Source: Deltaproteobacteria bacterium (GTDB lineage: Bacteria > Desulfobacterota > DSM-4660 > Desulfatiglandales > Desulfatiglandaceae). From it: 8,784 nucleotides of DNA. Where the stretch lies: contig JAFDAP010000050.1 of assembly GCA_019313765.1 (NCBI GenBank), positions 1 through 8,784 of the forward strand, written 5' to 3'. Made by a program: the position numbers and the translations under genes. Below the pieces are notes generated by a model. The model was not told the DNA's origin, ran no database searches, and worked only from the letters and a program-made list of their open reading frames with translations. Positions 5,870 through 8,784 of the stretch are shown piece by piece. Numbering within the stretch: position 1 is the first letter of the stretch; the number at the start of each line of letters is the position of its first letter.

Positions 5870-7021
5870 ATGATAGAAAAAAAACGTCTATTTTTCCTGG
5901 CTTTATTGCCCGGGTTCTTAGCCTGCCTCATTTTTTTGGGCGTATATCTTTTTTCATCGGATAACACACTCAGGACACCCCCCCCTGTTTTTGAAGAAAT
6001 CTACTCCTCAAGGAGCGATCTCCGCGAGAAAATCAGGAATATAGACTATGCTATCTATGAATCCCTGTACAGGAGTGGGGTCCGGGAAAGGAATATCTCC
6101 TTTCAAAATGTTGAGACGAGACATCAAAATGGTAATATCTGGAATTTTACGGAGATTTCCGTTAAATGCCCTGATAGCCAATGCACGCGCAATCTTCAGA
6201 TAACCATTACGCATGATCTGACCGCACTCGGGCCGGAAATAAGCTATCGATATGAAAAAACGCCTGACAACGGAATCGTTTGTCATATCTCTGCACAGGA
6301 TTTCTACACCCATAAGATTGTCCTGAGTTTTGATAGTCAGCGATTGCCTGTTAAAGATGTCCGGTCCAGGGTAGCCATTATTATTGACGACCTGGGATAC
6401 GAGCCGGACATAGCCCTTTCTTTTATTCAATTGAATCTGCCGCTAAGTCTTTCGGTTCTCCCATGCGCGCCTTTTACTGACCTGATAGTCAGGGAAGCTA
6501 CTGAAAAAGGGAGTGAGCTTATACTCCATTTGCCTATGGAGCCAAAGCATTACCCGTCTGTCAACCCTGGTTCGGGGGCCTTGTTTCTGTCCATGGAAGA
6601 ACAAGAGATCCTGCGAATGCTGAATCAGGATTTGGAAGATATTCCAGGGGCCCGGGGTGTGAACAACCATATGGGATCGTCCTTTACGGAAAACCGGGAA
6701 AAGATGCTAATTGTCTTAAAAGAGTTGAAAAAGAGGAATCTATTTTATATTGACAGCAGAACGACCAGTGATACAGTTGGCTTCGAACTGGCAAGAGATA
6801 TAGGTCTCCCTGCCGCCAAAAGGAGCGTTTTTTTGGATAACGATCTGGCGCCAAAGGCCATAAAGATACAACTGGAACGTCTTTTGAGCATGGCAAGACA
6901 TTCCGGCTTTGCCATAGGGATCGGTCATCCCCACAAAGAGACGCTTAAAATATTAAGGGAGTATCAATCCGGAATAAAGGCTGAGTTTCATGTTGTGCAT
7001 GTGTCGGAACTGGTAAGGTAA
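5870..7021 (+). CDS. Divergent polysaccharide deacetylase family protein (YibQ/DUF610)
   Basis: 383 residues. A membrane anchor or signal segment (about 5-27) is followed by a region of no recognised family (about 30-165) and a divergent polysaccharide deacetylase domain (about 167-380). Family motifs in order: IIIDDLG (Asp173, Asp174), HLPME (His220 to Glu224), NNHMGS (His267), YIDSRT (Asp295) and GIGHPH (His353). The Asp and His positions are the probable metal-binding and catalytic set, by analogy with NodB-fold deacetylases; activity has rarely been shown for this family. The domain should lie in the periplasm. The start ATG directly abuts the ctpA stop (TGAATG), with no spacing and no strong Shine-Dalgarno, which points to translational coupling. 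The order envC, ctpA, deacetylase is common in proteobacteria (in E. coli, yibQ lies next to envC), so a role in cell-wall remodelling is a reasonable inference. A hairpin overlaps the stop codon. Confidence 0.92.
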   Translation: MIEKKRLFFLALLPGFLACLIFLGVYLFSSDNTLRTPPPVFEEIYSSRSDLREKIRNIDYAIYESLYRSGVRERNISFQNVETRHQNGNIWNFTEISVKCPDSQCTRNLQITITHDLTALGPEISYRYEKTPDNGIVCHISAQDFYTHKIVLSFDSQRLPVKDVRSRVAIIIDDLGYEPDIALSFIQLNLPLSLSVLPCAPFTDLIVREATEKGSELILHLPMEPKHYPSVNPGSGALFLSMEEQEILRMLNQDLEDIPGARGVNNHMGSSFTENREKMLIVLKELKKRNLFYIDSRTTSDTVGFELARDIGLPAAKRSVFLDNDLAPKAIKIQLERLLSMARHSGFAIGIGHPHKETLKILREYQSGIKAEFHVVHVSELVR

Positions 7022-7030
7022 ACCTTACCA
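7011..7030 (+). other. Perfect hairpin over the deacetylase stop codon
   Basis: TGGTAAGG (7011-7018) and CCTTACCA (7023-7030) form an 8-bp stem with a TAAA loop that contains the TAA stop. No T-tract follows, so it is not a standard intrinsic terminator; it could protect the mRNA 3' end or be incidental. Confidence 0.5.
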
Positions 7031-7071
7031 CAACCAGATCCACCCCGGCAAACGTCTCAGCGCTGACCCGT

Positions 7072-7440
7072 TAATTAGACGTCTCGGAAATTCTACAACT
7101 TATTGAAATTATAGATATTCACTGAGGCTTGGTAATCTTGCCTCACACATGGAATAATGGAATGGTGGAATAATGGAATGATATAAATTCGTCTTCTACC
7201 GAATGGATTAGGTCCGAATTTCTCATTTCTCTTATGCTTTGTCAACTTTATTTTCCCAATCGCACGACCTTGAGGCCTTTCGGCCCCGAGCTCAAGGCCG
7301 AGGGGCTCTCGACAGGTAACCCATTCCGTCAATTCCTCTCCGAGGCGTAGGATCGTGCATCTACGAGCCGGAGGCCCAAACCCCATTATTCCAGTTTTCC
7401 ATCATTCCAACATTCCAATTGGGGCGAAGCCCCTAAGTTC
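7072..7440. repeat. Octamer inverted-repeat element, copy B
   Basis: Same parts as the copy at 2611: TAATT, the left module 7081-7152 (72 bp, same length, no indels), the units TGGAATAA, TGGAATGG, TGGAATAA, TGGAATGA (7150-7181), an interior of about 200 bp unrelated to copy A, the opposite-type units TTATTCCA, GTTTTCCA, TCATTCCA, ACATTCCA (7386-7417), the GGGGC-GAA-GCCCC hairpin (7421-7433) and TAAGTTC. The interior holds a GC-rich palindromic cluster around 7268-7297 (CCTTGAG with CTCAAGG, enclosing GGCC-TTTC-GGCC). I see no credible gene in it; the minus-strand frame at 7093-7386 has no recognisable domain and is half made of the repeat. Confidence 0.85.
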
Positions 7441-7600
7441 ATGTCTCGGAAATTGTACAACTTGCTGAGAATAAAGGGCTTTTGTCGAGATCTGAGTTTC
7501 TGCCTCGTACATGGCCTCAGTGAAATATAAACAAGTTTCACGGGGTAAAAATAATGGAAAGATGGAATAATGGTATGTTGGTTTTTAAAGGAATTTTACA
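7438..7600. repeat. Octamer element, copy C: left half only
   Basis: Begins directly at the right end of copy B. It has the 72-bp left module (7443-7514, GTCTCGGAAATTGTACAA to ACATGG), then an extra segment of about 37 bp with a GTGAAA (7520-7525) / TTTCAC (7536-7541) hairpin, then the units TGGAAAGA, TGGAATAA, TGGTATGT (7555-7578). After the units it shares TTGGTnTTnAAAGGAATT with copy A. There is no right arm and no GGGGCGAAGCCCC hairpin; the sequence passes into an aminotransferase remnant near 7600. It looks truncated, or joined to the remnant by a deletion. Confidence 0.75.
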
Positions 7601-7784
7601 ATATCTTATCTTCCCGCTCCACACGCAACCATGTTTCAATTATCTTGAGTATAGGCCTGAAGATTTTCCGGTATCCAAGGACGCGGCAGAAAAAACCCTG
7701 GCCCTGCCCATCTATCCTGAATTGTCCACAGATCAAATGTGTTATGTCGTTGATATAATAGATAAATTTATTAAAGAGGAATAA
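7554..7784 (+). pseudogene. C-terminal remnant of a DegT/DnrJ/EryC1/StrS aminotransferase fused to repeat-derived start
   Basis: A 76-codon open frame. Residues from about 17 onward match the end of PLP-dependent sugar aminotransferases of the DegT/DnrJ/EryC1/StrS family: PLHTQPCF, then EDFPVSKDAAEKTLALPIYPELS and a final VVDIIDKF helix, against the usual PLHLQPxF...GDFPxxExxxxxxLxLPxYPxLxxxQ pattern. Full-length members have roughly 370-400 residues, so about 85% is missing, including the PLP lysine. The first 15 residues (MERWNNGMLVFKGIL) come from octamer copy C. The product cannot be an active aminotransferase; whether it is made is unknown. Such enzymes act in nucleotide-sugar, O-antigen or capsule synthesis, so the ancestor was probably an envelope polysaccharide gene. 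The frame is unbroken and ends in TAA 11 bp before the A/T palindrome of the rRNA promoter region. Confidence 0.75.
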
Positions 7785-7788
7785 ACAG

Positions 7789-7847
7789 GTTTTTTTTAAA
7801 AAACATGAATAAACATCTTGACATCTTAAAATGACATAAGGTATAAG
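7789..7847 (+). promoter_or_regulatory. Upstream rRNA promoter with A/T-rich upstream element
   Basis: The -35 box TTGACA (7818-7823) is separated by 18 bp from TATAAG (7842-7847) and followed by GC-rich TGCGC, a discriminator style common at rRNA promoters. An A/T palindrome at 7789-7804 (G, eight T, six A, C) lies upstream and could serve as an UP element, or as a weak terminator for upstream transcription. Confidence 0.6.
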
Positions 7848-7886
7848 TGCGCTTTCCTTGATTTCAGAGATAGGTAAATAAATGGC

Positions 7887-7915
7887 TTGACATTTATATA
7901 CGAATGCCTTAATCT
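7887..7915 (+). promoter_or_regulatory. Second (downstream) rRNA promoter candidate
   Basis: A consensus TTGACA (7887-7892) with a 17-bp spacer to TAATCT (7910-7915). The -35 is perfect but the -10 is weak. Tandem promoters are usual before rRNA operons. Confidence 0.5.
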
Positions 7916-7928
7916 GAAATTCTTAATT

Positions 7929-7941
7929 TGCTCTTTGAAAA
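7929..7941 (+). promoter_or_regulatory. rRNA antitermination boxA
   Basis: TGCTCTTTGAAAA closely matches the rRNA boxA (E. coli TGCTCTTTAACAA), the site bound by NusB/S10 in the 16S leader. Its position after the second promoter and about 65 nt before 16S fits that role. Confidence 0.8.
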
Positions 7942-7979
7942 CTAAATAGTGACGCCGTTCTAAGCCCCTGAGAAAAAAA

Positions 7980-7996
7980 AAGGGTATTGAACCCTT
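7980..7996 (+). other. 16S leader stem-loop
   Basis: AAGGGT (7980-7985) and ACCCTT (7991-7996) form a 6-bp hairpin just before the mature 16S end. It may contribute to pre-rRNA processing, where leader sequence normally pairs with the 16S trailer; the trailer is outside the window. Confidence 0.35.
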
Positions 7997-8004
7997 ACTT
8001 GATT

Positions 8005-8784
<780 letters not shown>

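Noticed and set aside
5555..5967. Minus-strand open frames in ctpA and its junction with the deacetylase gene
   Set aside because: They are shadows of the well-supported plus-strand genes and show no domain of their own.
7326..7341. Resemblance of CCGTCAATTCCTCT to a conserved 16S segment (reverse strand)
   Set aside because: Only about ten bases match and the surroundings are not rRNA-like; taken as chance.
7093..7386. Minus-strand 97-codon frame across octamer copy B
   Set aside because: Its C-terminal third is the repeat read backwards, with a similar peptide at 2632-2982; the rest shows no known domain, and the frame is likely open by chance in GC-rich palindromic sequence.

Overview
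The window reads as bacterial chromosome, most likely from a sulfate-reducer-type deltaproteobacterium (Desulfobacterota). The main taxonomic evidence is the 5' half of a 16S rRNA gene at the right edge; the phylum call rests on recognising its general sequence style and has not been searched. The gene set (FtsE, FtsX, EnvC-like LytM protein, CtpA-type S41 protease, divergent polysaccharide deacetylase) fits a Gram-negative cell-envelope and division cluster. All protein genes are on the + strand.

Layout: the C-terminal part of a TolC-family outer-membrane channel protein (3-644); a repeat-filled gap (645-1066); ftsE and ftsX, 2 bp apart (1067-2613); an octamer-repeat element (2611-2883) that runs into the 5' end of an envC-like gene (to 4039); a miniature inverted-repeat element starting at the envC stop codon (4037-4224); a second, unrelated inverted-repeat element (4277-4456); ctpA and the deacetylase gene, directly abutting (4538-7021); two more copies of the octamer element (7072-7440 and 7438-about 7600), the second joined to a C-terminal remnant of a DegT/DnrJ/EryC1/StrS aminotransferase (to 7784); then an rRNA promoter and leader region and the 16S gene (8005 to the window end).

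How the genes work together: FtsE (ATPase) and FtsX (membrane subunit) form a transporter-like complex that, in characterised bacteria, controls periplasmic EnvC-type amidase activators during septal peptidoglycan splitting. Here the activator gene lies directly downstream and its LytM domain has lost the zinc-ligand and catalytic positions, as expected for an activator rather than an enzyme. CtpA-type proteases and YibQ-type deacetylases often neighbour envC in proteobacteria and are plausible partners in envelope turnover.

The most unusual part is the intergenic DNA. At least four different repeat families fill every gene boundary except the two tight ones (ftsE/ftsX and ctpA/deacetylase). 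One family, built from 8-bp TGGAATNN units pointing in opposite directions, occurs three times and at two places supplies an in-frame ATG and the same opening peptide (MExWNNGMLVFKGI) to an unrelated downstream coding sequence. No complete new enzyme system, CRISPR array or transposase gene was found.
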